From positions 1 through 16,279 of the forward strand of contig CALDZZ010000042.1 in the NCBI GenBank assembly GCA_937944075.1: a stretch of 16,279 nt of DNA, written 5' to 3'. The DNA is from an uncultured Rhizobiaceae group bacterium (lineage in GTDB: Bacteria > Pseudomonadota > Alphaproteobacteria > Rhizobiales > Rhizobiaceae). Shown here piece by piece: positions 1 through 8,225 of the stretch (the stretch's first letter is position 1; each line of letters begins with the position of its first letter). Both the position numbers and the translations under genes were made by a program. The notes below the pieces were generated by a model. The model was not told the DNA's origin. It did no database searches and was given only the letters and a program-made list of their open reading frames with translations.

Positions 1-396
1 GGCAGAATTGTACTGGCAGTACCTGGTTCCCCGCTTGATCCTCGCAGCGAGGGTACCAATGGCTTGATCAAGCAAGGTGCCACGCTGGTAACCACATCGG
101 ATGACATACTTGAAGCGCTCTTACCCCTTGATGAAGATACGAGTGACTTTGTTTATGATATCAGTGAAGAAAAAGATGAGCTGCCGTTTGAAGAAAATGG
201 CCAGCGAGCAGACCAAACAGATGATGCGCTTAGAAGCGCAATCATATCCGCGCTTGGCCCCTCACCGGTTGAGATTGACGATATCGTACGATTTACCGAG
301 GCAAATATTTCACAGGTACAACTCGTGCTGATGGAGCTTGATTTGGCCGGAAGGCTGGAACGTCATATTGGAAACAGGGTTTCGCTGGTCGAATAG
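1..396 (+). CDS. dprA: DprA (DNA processing protein A), C-terminal part; 5' end outside window
   Basis: The frame is open from base 1 and ends with TAG at 394-396. The first 30 or so residues (VPGSPLDPRSEGTN, then LIKQGATLV) match the end of the DprA/Smf Rossmann-fold domain, which binds single-stranded DNA and loads RecA in natural transformation. An acidic linker follows (about residues 45-75 of the visible part). The last 55 residues (from DDALRSAIISALG to RLERHIGNRVSLVE) form the DprA winged-helix domain. Only 131 codons are visible, so most of the Rossmann domain lies upstream. The stop codon is one base away from the end of the opposing small gene at 398-619, so the two genes converge tail to tail. 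dprA just upstream of topA is a common bacterial arrangement. Family assignment is secure from the GSPLDPR-EGTN motif. Confidence 0.95.
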   Translation, partial: GRIVLAVPGSPLDPRSEGTNGLIKQGATLVTTSDDILEALLPLDEDTSDFVYDISEEKDELPFEENGQRADQTDDALRSAIISALGPSPVEIDDIVRFTEANISQVQLVLMELDLAGRLERHIGNRVSLVE

Positions 397-397
397 A

Positions 398-619
398 TTA
401 GCTGGAATGATTTTCTGTTTGCATGTTTGCAATATCAAATTGTAGCTGGGCTTCCATCATGGCGATTTCCAAAAGACGGGCGAGAGTATGTTCTCCCAGT
501 CCCAATGCCATTTCCCTTAATTGAGGCAACATATCACTTAAATATTCGAGTTCAGATGCGCGCCTCATACTGAGCGTATGCAAGGTATTTTGGTCTAAAA
601 CGTTTGAATGCTTAATCAT
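398..619 (-). CDS. Small conserved alphaproteobacterial hypothetical protein (73 aa)
   Basis: A 73-residue protein with a central amphipathic stretch: YLSDMLPQLREMA, then LGEHTLARLLEIAMMEAQ. I recall a family of short alphaproteobacterial proteins with a similar pattern (L..MA...G...LAYLLEMA..EA) and no assigned function, so I think the gene is real. There is no signal peptide, membrane segment or cysteine; it is predicted to be all-helical and cytoplasmic. It is transcribed leftward, divergently from topA (222 bases upstream on the other strand) and converging on dprA with a one-base gap. The start is ATG. A function cannot be inferred from sequence or context. Confidence 0.7.
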   Translation of the reverse strand: MIKHSNVLDQNTLHTLSMRRASELEYLSDMLPQLREMALGLGEHTLARLLEIAMMEAQLQFDIANMQTENHSS

Positions 620-767
620 TGATAACCAATCAGTTCACAGCCCCGCCAACTTTCATAGTCTGTCATATAGTGAGCCAAGTAACTATCATTAGTTGTTCAA
701 TGTGTCAAATATCAACTTTTGGTTGCAATTATGGTTTTTATTCCTTCCATTGACATTTTAGACTTGA

Positions 768-785
768 CGATTGGGGGTGCAATCG
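768..785. promoter_or_regulatory. Inverted repeat in the topA upstream region (CGATTG-N6-CAATCG)
   Basis: CGATTG (768-773) and CAATCG (780-785) are perfect 6-base inverted arms around GGGGTG. They lie 56 bases before the topA start, next to TTGACA (750-755) and TTGACG (764-769), which could be -35 hexamers. No convincing -10 hexamer is correctly spaced from either, so the promoter itself is not resolved. The repeat could be an operator or chance. Confidence 0.25.
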
Positions 786-840
786 CCAATTCAAAGGCCT
801 TTGTTACATTTATTCATCCAGAATTGGAAACGGTAAGCTT

Positions 841-3465
841 ATGACGCATAGTCTTGTAATTGTTGAATCCCCTGCGAAAGCCAAGACAATCAACAAATAT
901 CTGGGTAAGGATTTTACGGTTTTGGCCTCTTATGGTCACGTGCGCGATTTGCCACCCAAGGATGGCTCTGTGTTGCCGGATGAAGATTTTGCCATGTCTT
1001 GGACAACGGATGCTCGTTCCAAGCCGCGCATGACCGACATAACCAAAGCGATGCGCAGTTCGGATAAACTGATACTCGCAACCGACCCCGACCGTGAGGG
1101 TGAAGCAATTTCCTGGCATGTGCTTCAAATGCTGCAGGACAAAAAGGTCATCAAGGACAAACCGGTTGAGCGCGTCGTGTTTAACGCCATTACCAAGAAG
1201 TCTGTTCTCGAAGCAATGGACAACCCGCGCGAGATTGATGCGCCACTGGTAGAAGCTTATCTGGCGCGCCGCGCACTTGATTATCTGGTGGGTTTCACAC
1301 TCTCCCCTGTACTATGGCGCAAACTGCCAGGTGCGCGTTCTGCCGGGCGTGTTCAATCCGTGGCTCTTCGTCTGATTTGTGACAGGGAAGCTGAAATAGA
1401 ACGCTTCGTACCGGTTGAATACTGGTCAATCCTTGCAAGCCTGAAGAATTCTGCGGGCACCGCCTTCGAAGCGCGTATTGCTGAATATGACGGACAGAAA
1501 TTACAACGCCATGACATTCCCAATGAAGCCATGGCGATGGAAATCAAATCGGCTCTTGAAGCAGGCAATCTCAAGGTTCAATCGATTGAGGCGAAACCAA
1601 CCAAACGAAACCCCTATGCGCCTTTCACAACCTCTACGATGCAAATGGATGCTTCCCGGCGTTTGAGTTTTACGGCCAAACAAACCATGCAGGTTGCACA
1701 AAAGCTGTATGAAGGTGTCGATATTGGTGGCGGCGAAACGGTTGGCCTGATTACCTATATGCGTACCGATGGTGTGCAGATTGCACCAGAGGCTGTAGCA
1801 CCTATCCGCGAGCAAATCGCCTCGACCTTCTCGCCCAAACATGTGCCGGATGCACCTCGTGTTTACAATTCCAAGGCCAAGAATGCGCAGGAAGCACACG
1901 AAGCCATTCGCCCAACAGAGATTTCGCGTCACCCCAAGGAGATGAAGCAATTTCTCAGTGATGAAATGTTCAAACTTTATGACCTGATCTGGAAGCGGAC
2001 AATTGCCTCTCAAATGGCATCAGCAGATATAGAACGCACAGCTGTTGATATCGTGACAACCAGCGGCAAGGTAACCAGACTGCGTGCCAATGGCTCGGTA
2101 GTCGTTTTTGACGGTTTTCTGGCAGCTTACGATGAAGCCAAGGGCGAAGACGCAGATGAGGATGACAAGCGTCTACCGGCGCTAAAGGAAGGTGAAGAGA
2201 TTGTTCGCGACAAGATCGAAGCCAAGCAGCACTTCACGGATCCACCTGCCAGATATTCCGAAGCCTCGCTTATTCGTAAAATGGAAGACCTCGGCATTGG
2301 TCGCCCTTCAACCTATGCTTCTGTTCTTTCCACCCTTCAGGACCGCGATTATGTCATTCTTGAAAAGCGACGCTTTACGCCTGATTCCAAGGGGCGTGTT
2401 GTTACCAGCTTCCTGGAAAGCTTCTTCAACCGCTATGTCGAATATGACTTCACAGCCAACCTTGAAGAGCAACTCGATCAAATTTCTGCCGGTGATCTGC
2501 AATGGAAAGATGTTTTGCGCGATTTCTGGAAACAGTTTTCTGCAAGTGTTGACGAAACAAAAGATCTGCGTGTCTCCGAGGTATTGGACAAACTCAATAT
2601 AGAACTGGCGCCGCTTGCCTTCCCGCCAAGAGAAGATGGTGGCGAACCGCGCGAGTGTCCAACTTGCAAGGAAGGTGAATTGAGCCTCAAGGTTGGCAAG
2701 TTTGGCGCCTTTGTAGGTTGTTCCAACTATCCTGAATGCAAATACACACGCCAACTTGGACAAAGCGATCAGGAAGCGGCTGCACAAGCGCTGGCTGATG
2801 GACCAAAGGTTCTCGGCATTGATCCTGACTCCAGTGAAGAGGTTACGCTCAGAACAGGACGTTTTGGCCCTTACATTCAGCGTGGGGAAGGAACTCCGAA
2901 AGAAGTCAAGCGTGCCGGTATTCCAAAAGGCTGGGACCCGCTTGAAGTAGACTTTGAAAAGGCTCTCAAGCTTCTTTCCCTGCCACGCGATGTAGGCCCT
3001 CACCCAGAAACAGGCAAAATGATTACATCTGGCCTTGGAAGATACGGTCCATTCGTGCTGCATGATGGGCTATATGCCAACATGGAGTCAGTCGATGACG
3101 CCTTTACGATCGGTCTTAATCACGCAGTGACCCTGCTGGCTGAAAAAGCAGCCAAGGGCCCGGGACGCAGAGGCGCAGCAGCCGCCCTTAAGGACCTTGG
3201 GGACCATCCCGATGGGGAAAGTGGCAAGATGACCGTTCATGACGGACGTTACGGCCCTTATGTCAAATGTGGCAAGGTCAATGCCACCCTGCCTAAAGAT
3301 ACAGATCCGCAAAGCGTTACACCTGAACAGGCTGTTGCACTCATTGCAGAAAAGGTTGCCAAGACAGGAAAAACACCGACGGGAAAAAAGAAGGCGCCAG
3401 CCAAGAAGAAACCTGCTACCAAGAAAAAGACTGCTGCAAAAAAAACCACAGCGAAAAAAGAGTAA
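841..3465 (+). CDS. topA: DNA topoisomerase I (type IA)
   Basis: An 874-residue type IA topoisomerase that relaxes negative supercoils by a transient 5'-phosphotyrosine break. The N-terminal Toprim domain shows VIVESPAKAKTI with its conserved Glu9, and the acidic triad region DPDREGEAISWH. The catalytic tyrosine is Tyr306 in GLITYMRTDG. At the C-terminus there is one tetracysteine zinc ribbon (Cys606, 609, 627, 633), followed by three zinc-less repeats with GRFGPY, GRYGPF and GRYGPY cores. The last 30 or so residues are a lysine/alanine-rich basic tail, typical of alphaproteobacterial TopA. The ATG is preceded by GGAAACGG at good spacing. The stop is 8 bases before rnr, so the two are probably cotranscribed. 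Length and domain order are normal for the family. Confidence 0.98.
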   Translation: MTHSLVIVESPAKAKTINKYLGKDFTVLASYGHVRDLPPKDGSVLPDEDFAMSWTTDARSKPRMTDITKAMRSSDKLILATDPDREGEAISWHVLQMLQDKKVIKDKPVERVVFNAITKKSVLEAMDNPREIDAPLVEAYLARRALDYLVGFTLSPVLWRKLPGARSAGRVQSVALRLICDREAEIERFVPVEYWSILASLKNSAGTAFEARIAEYDGQKLQRHDIPNEAMAMEIKSALEAGNLKVQSIEAKPTKRNPYAPFTTSTMQMDASRRLSFTAKQTMQVAQKLYEGVDIGGGETVGLITYMRTDGVQIAPEAVAPIREQIASTFSPKHVPDAPRVYNSKAKNAQEAHEAIRPTEISRHPKEMKQFLSDEMFKLYDLIWKRTIASQMASADIERTAVDIVTTSGKVTRLRANGSVVVFDGFLAAYDEAKGEDADEDDKRLPALKEGEEIVRDKIEAKQHFTDPPARYSEASLIRKMEDLGIGRPSTYASVLSTLQDRDYVILEKRRFTPDSKGRVVTSFLESFFNRYVEYDFTANLEEQLDQISAGDLQWKDVLRDFWKQFSASVDETKDLRVSEVLDKLNIELAPLAFPPREDGGEPRECPTCKEGELSLKVGKFGAFVGCSNYPECKYTRQLGQSDQEAAAQALADGPKVLGIDPDSSEEVTLRTGRFGPYIQRGEGTPKEVKRAGIPKGWDPLEVDFEKALKLLSLPRDVGPHPETGKMITSGLGRYGPFVLHDGLYANMESVDDAFTIGLNHAVTLLAEKAAKGPGRRGAAAALKDLGDHPDGESGKMTVHDGRYGPYVKCGKVNATLPKDTDPQSVTPEQAVALIAEKVAKTGKTPTGKKKAPAKKKPATKKKTAAKKTTAKKE

Positions 3466-3473
3466 CAGATTAA

Positions 3474-5771
3474 TTGGCGAAAAAGCTCCCTCCCAAGAAG
3501 AACAAGGCCAGAGCCGCGAAACGCGCGGCTGCCAAGATACCCTCGGCCGAACAAATCTTGAAGTTTGTTGCCGAGAACCCGCAAAAAAACTCAAAACGTG
3601 ATATCTCCAAGGCCTTCAACATCAAGGGTGCTGACAAGATACATCTCAAGGCAATCTTGAGAGAGTTGATCGAAGAAGGCAAACTGGAACGCAGGGGAAA
3701 ACGCCTGTCAGAAGCCGGACAACTGCCACCTGTGACGCTGGTTGATGTTGTTACGCGCGATCGCAATGGCGGCTTGTTGGGAAAGCCGGTTGAATGGAAC
3801 GAAGCTGCCAACGGAAAAGCTCCGGTCATCGAGGTGTCAACACGCGCTTCAGGCAAGGAAAAGGTTGCAGGCATCGGAAACCGTGTTCTGGCCAAAGTTT
3901 TCCGTATCGGTTCATCTGACAGGTACACAGCCAAAGTTATCAAGATACTACCCAAAAAAGAAGCTCAAATGTTGGGAGTTATCCGGATTGGAGACAATGG
4001 CATTCGTCTTGAACCTGCCACACGCAGACAGGATGAAATGGAAATCCCCTCTGACTTGTTGGGGGATGCACAAGATGGCGATCTGGTTGAAGTGGAAACC
4101 ATACGTGGCCCCAAATACGGATTGAAACGGGCAAAGGTAACAAACGTTATCGGTTCCTTCAAAACAGAAAAAGCCGTTTCTACCATCGCCATTCATGCCA
4201 ATGAAATTCCGCATGTCTTTCCGGAAGCTGTTCTCCGGGAAGCAGAACAGACCGAACCCGCCAAACAGGGAAAGCGTGAAGACTGGCGCAACATTCCACT
4301 CATCACAATAGATCCGGCAGATGCCAAGGACCATGATGATGCCATCCAGGCGCAAGCTGATCCTGATGTGAGTGGCGGGCATATTGTTCGGGTCGCCATT
4401 GCTGATGTCTCCGCCTATATCAAATCCGGATCGGCAATGGACCGTGAAGCGCTTTTACGGGGAAACTCTGTTTACTTTCCGGACCGTGTTGTGCCGATGT
4501 TGCCGGAACGGATTTCAAACAATCTCTGTTCCTTGAGAGAAGGCGAAGACCGCCCTGCTCTTGCCGTGCAAATGCATTTTGATGCTGAAGGTCGCAAAAC
4601 AAAGCATACGTTTCATCGTATCCTCATGCGCAACCATGCCAATCTGGCCTACCCAAGATATCAGGCAGCCATTGATGGCAATCCGGATGATAAAACCGCT
4701 CCTTTGATGAAGGAAGTGCTTGAACCCTTGTATGAGGCTTACAAGTGCATGACACGCGGGCGGAACCATCGCCAACCCCTGGAACTGGATTTGCCTGAGC
4801 GCAAAATACTCTTGAAGGAAGATGGCACGGTTGACCGAGTGCTTGTGCCGGAGCGTCTGGATGCACATAAACTGGTTGAAGAATGCATGATTCAGGCGAA
4901 TGTCTGTGCAGCTGAAACGCTCGAGCGCAAGAAGCAATCCCTGATTTACCGCGTGCATGAGCCGCCTTCCCTCGACAAGATGGAGAAGCTGCGGGAGTTC
5001 CTGACCTCACTTGACATGGCGCTTGCCAAACCGGGCAATTTGCGCGCCATGCATTTCAACCAGATATTGGGTCAGGTTAAAGGCACAGATAATGAGGAAC
5101 TGGTAAGTCAGGTGGTTTTGCGCTCGCAAAGCCAAGCTGTCTATTCGGCAGATAACCAGGGGCACTTCGGCTTGCAGCTTGCACGCTATGCACATTTCAC
5201 CTCACCGATCAGACGTTATGCTGATCTGATCGTTCACCGTGCCCTCGTCGGCTCCCTAGGTTTGGGAGAAGGCGGTATAACACGTGAGGAAGAAGCTACA
5301 CTTGAAGATATCGCAGCCAGTATTTCACTGACTGAACGCCGCGCCATGCAGGCAGAACGCGAAACCATCGACCGTCTCATTGCAGGCTATCTTTCAGAAA
5401 AAATAGGCTCCAGTTTTCATGGTCGCATCAACGGCGTCACAAAGGCAGGACTGTTTGTCACGCTTGATGATACTGGCGCTGACGGCTTTATCCCGATATC
5501 TATGCTTGGTGATGAATACTTCATATTTGATGATACCATTCATGCTGTTATTGGTGAGCAAACCGGCCAACAGTATCAAATGGGTCAAAATGTAGAAGTA
5601 AAACTTGTCGAAGCAGCACCAGTTGCAGGTGCGCTCCGGTTTGAGATGATCAGTGAAGGCATCGAAGGCCAACGCCTTCCGCGTTCTCACAATACAAATA
5701 AAAGAACAGGCCATCGTGGCAGACAAAGACCAGGCTCATTTAGAGGCAAGGGTCGCAGAAAAAGGCATTAA
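3474..5771 (+). CDS. rnr: Ribonuclease R (3'-5' exoribonuclease, RNB family)
   Basis: A 765-residue hydrolytic 3'-5' exoribonuclease that degrades structured RNA. The N-terminal basic stretch and winged helix (about residues 20-70) are followed by cold-shock-like RNA-binding domains and the RNB catalytic core. The core signature ITIDPADAKDHDDAI carries the metal-binding aspartates Asp280, Asp286, Asp288 and Asp289. HFTSPIRRYADLIVHR later in the core is also typical. An S1 domain covers about residues 645-727, and a short basic tail ends the protein. The start used is TTG at 3474, 8 bases after the topA stop. It gives MAKKLPPKK and keeps the whole winged helix, while later ATG codons would cut into conserved sequence. 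The 3' end lies 4 bases before the DUF983 gene, consistent with an operon. Confidence 0.96.
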   Translation: MAKKLPPKKNKARAAKRAAAKIPSAEQILKFVAENPQKNSKRDISKAFNIKGADKIHLKAILRELIEEGKLERRGKRLSEAGQLPPVTLVDVVTRDRNGGLLGKPVEWNEAANGKAPVIEVSTRASGKEKVAGIGNRVLAKVFRIGSSDRYTAKVIKILPKKEAQMLGVIRIGDNGIRLEPATRRQDEMEIPSDLLGDAQDGDLVEVETIRGPKYGLKRAKVTNVIGSFKTEKAVSTIAIHANEIPHVFPEAVLREAEQTEPAKQGKREDWRNIPLITIDPADAKDHDDAIQAQADPDVSGGHIVRVAIADVSAYIKSGSAMDREALLRGNSVYFPDRVVPMLPERISNNLCSLREGEDRPALAVQMHFDAEGRKTKHTFHRILMRNHANLAYPRYQAAIDGNPDDKTAPLMKEVLEPLYEAYKCMTRGRNHRQPLELDLPERKILLKEDGTVDRVLVPERLDAHKLVEECMIQANVCAAETLERKKQSLIYRVHEPPSLDKMEKLREFLTSLDMALAKPGNLRAMHFNQILGQVKGTDNEELVSQVVLRSQSQAVYSADNQGHFGLQLARYAHFTSPIRRYADLIVHRALVGSLGLGEGGITREEEATLEDIAASISLTERRAMQAERETIDRLIAGYLSEKIGSSFHGRINGVTKAGLFVTLDDTGADGFIPISMLGDEYFIFDDTIHAVIGEQTGQQYQMGQNVEVKLVEAAPVAGALRFEMISEGIEGQRLPRSHNTNKRTGHRGRQRPGSFRGKGRRKRH

Positions 5772-5775
5772 TGCA

Positions 5776-6183
5776 ATGAGTTCAAATGAATTTTTGTCTG
5801 AAACCGAAGCTTTGGAAGAACGTGCAAACTGGCCAGCCATGATGAAAGGACTTCGTGGCAGATGTCCTTCTTGTGGCGAAACAGCCCTTTTTACAAAAGG
5901 CCTCAAGGTTCAGGATCAATGTTCGGTATGTGATGAGGAATTCCATCACCATCGCGCAGATGATCTTCCGGCCTATCTCAACATTTTTGTTGTCGGTCAC
6001 GTTGTTGTTGCCTTGATCATGATTGCGCTAAAATGGGATATTGTCAGCATGTGGACTGGCATGTTTATTACCATTGCCATTGCAATACTGGTTTCTGTGT
6101 TGATGATGAGACCCTTGAAGGGAATGGTTGTCGGCGCTCAATGGGCAATGCGCATGCATGGATTTGGCGGAAATGAAGACTGA
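5776..6183 (+). CDS. DUF983 family small membrane protein with a zinc-ribbon-like N-terminus
   Basis: 135 residues from the ATG at 5776, four bases after the rnr stop. The core GLRGRCPSCG followed by CSVC (Cys30, 33, 49, 52) looks like a zinc ribbon. The family signature HHRADDLPAYLNIFVVGH comes next, then two membrane helices (about residues 66-85 and 92-111). DUF983 proteins are widespread in alphaproteobacteria and have no settled function. The same frame is open upstream to 5653, overlapping rnr, but the extra residues do not resemble the family, and AAAGG sits 10 bases before ATG 5776. Position between rnr and the Nudix gene is conserved in Hyphomicrobiales as far as I recall. Confidence 0.88.
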   Translation: MSSNEFLSETEALEERANWPAMMKGLRGRCPSCGETALFTKGLKVQDQCSVCDEEFHHHRADDLPAYLNIFVVGHVVVALIMIALKWDIVSMWTGMFITIAIAILVSVLMMRPLKGMVVGAQWAMRMHGFGGNED

Positions 6184-6188
6184 TCAAA

Positions 6189-6989
6189 ATGGCTGACAAG
6201 TTTCAAGAAAGCAAGGCGAGCCTCGACAAGGAAGTTACGCGACTGCAAGGCATGATCAACTCGGATCAGGCGCGTGAGCACCGTCAAAAGGCACGCGACA
6301 CACACGGTTACATCAAGCCCAAAAACGCTTCAACCATGATCCTTGTTGATGGCCCCCAAAACGACCCTGTCATTTTGATGGGCAAGCGTAACAAGAAATT
6401 GAAATTCATGCCGGGGGCACTTGTTTTTCCTGGCGGTTCGGTCGATCAATATGACGGCTCTGTTCCCGTTGCAGAAGAACTCTCTGAAAGAACCCAATCA
6501 CGATTGTTGACTGCCATGCGTGGAAGGCCCACGAAACGTGGCGCCCGCGCTTTGGGCGTTGCTGCAATTCGCGAAGTTGCAGAAGAAAGCGGCTTGTTAC
6601 TCGGCAAATCCGGTACGTTCAATACCGACCACGAAGACTGGAAGGATTTTTGCAACAAGGGGCTTGTCCCCTCCCTTTCTGCGCTGCGGCTGTTTTCGCG
6701 TGCCATAACGCCACCTGGTAATTCAAGACGCTTTGACACCTGGTTTTTTGTAGCGCGTGCTTCAGAAGTCGGATTTGCTCCTGAAGGGGGTTTTGACCCT
6801 GATGGTGAATTGGAAGAACTGCAATGGATCCGACCCAAGGATGCGATTACACAAGACACACGAGAAATTACCCGCGTCATGCTGGTTGAACTCATAAACC
6901 GGCTGGAACGTGATCCTGATCTGAGCGATGATTACCCCGCACCCCATTATCAAACGGTTGGAAACCACTTTCGCAAAACACTTATCTAG
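6189..6989 (+). CDS. Nudix hydrolase with an interrupted Nudix box (NUDT7/NUDT19-like layout)
   Basis: A 266-residue Nudix-fold protein predicted to cleave a nucleoside diphosphate linked to another group. FPGG (residues 80-83) and REVAEESG (128-135) are the two halves of the Nudix box. They are separated by about 30 residues more than the classic GX5EX7REUXEEXGU spacing. A similar insertion is known in the NUDT19 type, whose members act on CoA derivatives, so a CoA diphosphatase role is possible but not shown. The glutamates of REVAEE that bind metal are present. The first 40 residues are a charged helical stretch, so the true start could be later than ATG 6189. It follows DUF983 by 5 bases and precedes an MFS gene by 33, so it belongs to the topA-rnr unit. 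Confidence 0.9.
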   Translation: MADKFQESKASLDKEVTRLQGMINSDQAREHRQKARDTHGYIKPKNASTMILVDGPQNDPVILMGKRNKKLKFMPGALVFPGGSVDQYDGSVPVAEELSERTQSRLLTAMRGRPTKRGARALGVAAIREVAEESGLLLGKSGTFNTDHEDWKDFCNKGLVPSLSALRLFSRAITPPGNSRRFDTWFFVARASEVGFAPEGGFDPDGELEELQWIRPKDAITQDTREITRVMLVELINRLERDPDLSDDYPAPHYQTVGNHFRKTLI

Positions 6990-7022
6990 GATAAGCCTGA
7001 AGTATAATCATCAGGTATGTGA

Positions 7023-8201
7023 ATGAACCAGCCCACCTCCTATTTCCATCGTATCTTTGAAGGTAGTGACCATCGCGGCATCATTGCGTCCATTGCCAGC
7101 ATCTCTGTGGTGGGAATGGGAATTGGCTTGTCTTTTCCCCTGCTAAGTCTTTTGATGGAGCAACGTGGCATTGCTTCGTCAATCATTGGTGCAAATACCG
7201 CTGTAGCCGGTATTGCTGCCATGATCGTGGTTCCATTTGTTACGCCCCTTGCCAGAAGAATTGGTGTGGTGAACACCATGCTTTCGGCAATGTTAGTCTT
7301 TGTTATGTGCATGGCAGGATTTTATCTGACGGATAATTTGCCTGTCTGGTTTGTTCTCAGGTTTATAGCAAGTGCATGTGTTACCAGCGCATTCATATTG
7401 AGTGAGTTCTGGATCAATTCTGCTACTGTAGAAAGAAACCGCGGCATGATCCTGGGGATTTATGGCAGCGTATTGAGTATAGGCTTTGCAGTCGGGCCTG
7501 GTATTCTTTCACTGGTGGGTACTGTCGGCTTCTTACCCTTTGCAATCGGAATTGGCATCATATTGAGTGCCATGATGCCCATTTTGTATGGTCGCGACAA
7601 TGAACCCAAAATGGAAAAAACCGGAAAAACGCCTTCGGTTTTGCCATATCTATTCATGGTGCCATTGGCGACCATGGCTGGCCTTGTCTTTGGCGCTGCC
7701 GAGCAAATTGAGTTGGCCCTGTTACCCGTTTTTGCTGTCAAATCTAGCTATGAGGTGCAAACAGCCGCCCTCTTTTTGACTGTTGTTGGACTGGGAAATG
7801 TTTTGCTCCAAATTCCGCTTGGTATTTTGAGTGATCGTGTGAACGATCGCAGAACTGTTCTTTTGGGTTGCACCCTTGTGGGGTTGATTGGGGCGATACT
7901 CATTCCCTTGCTTGCGAATATCAGCTGGATGCTTGCAATCATTCTTTTTGTTTATGGTGGTATAATTTCGGGAATGTATACGGTCGGACTTGCTCACCTT
8001 GGCAGTCGGCTTTCCGGCACTGATCTGGCTCAAGCCAACGCGGCCTTTGTTTTATGTTATGGCTTTGGCATGACCCTGGGTCCCCAGATTGCAGGGATTG
8101 CGATGGACCTCATTGGACCGGCCGGATTTGGCGCCACACTATTCATGTTTTTTGCACTTTATCTGGCTGTTTATATTTTCAGGTATATCCAGAACAAGTA
8201 A
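7023..8201 (+). CDS. Major facilitator superfamily transporter (YcaD-like)
   Basis: A 392-residue hydrophobic protein with about 12 predicted membrane helices. The loop between the two six-helix halves carries the MFS motif A copy GILSDRVNDRRTVLLG (from residue 267, with Asp271 and Arg276/Arg277). The N-half counterpart, PFVTPLARRIG, is degenerate. Helix 4-5 has EFWINSATVERNRGMILGIYG, which resembles the YcaD/UMF-type subgroup of MFS carriers. Substrate is unknown. The start is ATG 7023, with a weak AGG upstream. It lies 33 bases after the Nudix stop with no terminator between them, so it is probably the last gene of the topA unit. It converges on the lysR gene, with 24 bases between stops and no convincing terminator in that gap. 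Confidence 0.9.
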   Translation: MNQPTSYFHRIFEGSDHRGIIASIASISVVGMGIGLSFPLLSLLMEQRGIASSIIGANTAVAGIAAMIVVPFVTPLARRIGVVNTMLSAMLVFVMCMAGFYLTDNLPVWFVLRFIASACVTSAFILSEFWINSATVERNRGMILGIYGSVLSIGFAVGPGILSLVGTVGFLPFAIGIGIILSAMMPILYGRDNEPKMEKTGKTPSVLPYLFMVPLATMAGLVFGAAEQIELALLPVFAVKSSYEVQTAALFLTVVGLGNVLLQIPLGILSDRVNDRRTVLLGCTLVGLIGAILIPLLANISWMLAIILFVYGGIISGMYTVGLAHLGSRLSGTDLAQANAAFVLCYGFGMTLGPQIAGIAMDLIGPAGFGATLFMFFALYLAVYIFRYIQNK

Positions 8202-8225
8202 ACAGGCGCCCGTTATCATCAATGG

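Noticed and set aside
3239..3601. Other long open frames inside topA, rnr and pleD (for example 2308-3063 minus, 3470-3955 minus)
   Set aside because: They overlap well-supported genes in other frames and their translations show no family motifs.
5653..5775. Upstream extension of the DUF983 gene overlapping rnr
   Set aside because: The added 41 residues do not resemble the family, and the conserved rnr frame covers this stretch; ATG 5776 gives the normal length.
8202..8225. Shared terminator between the converging MFS and lysR genes
   Set aside because: The 24-base gap has no stem followed by a T-run in either direction.
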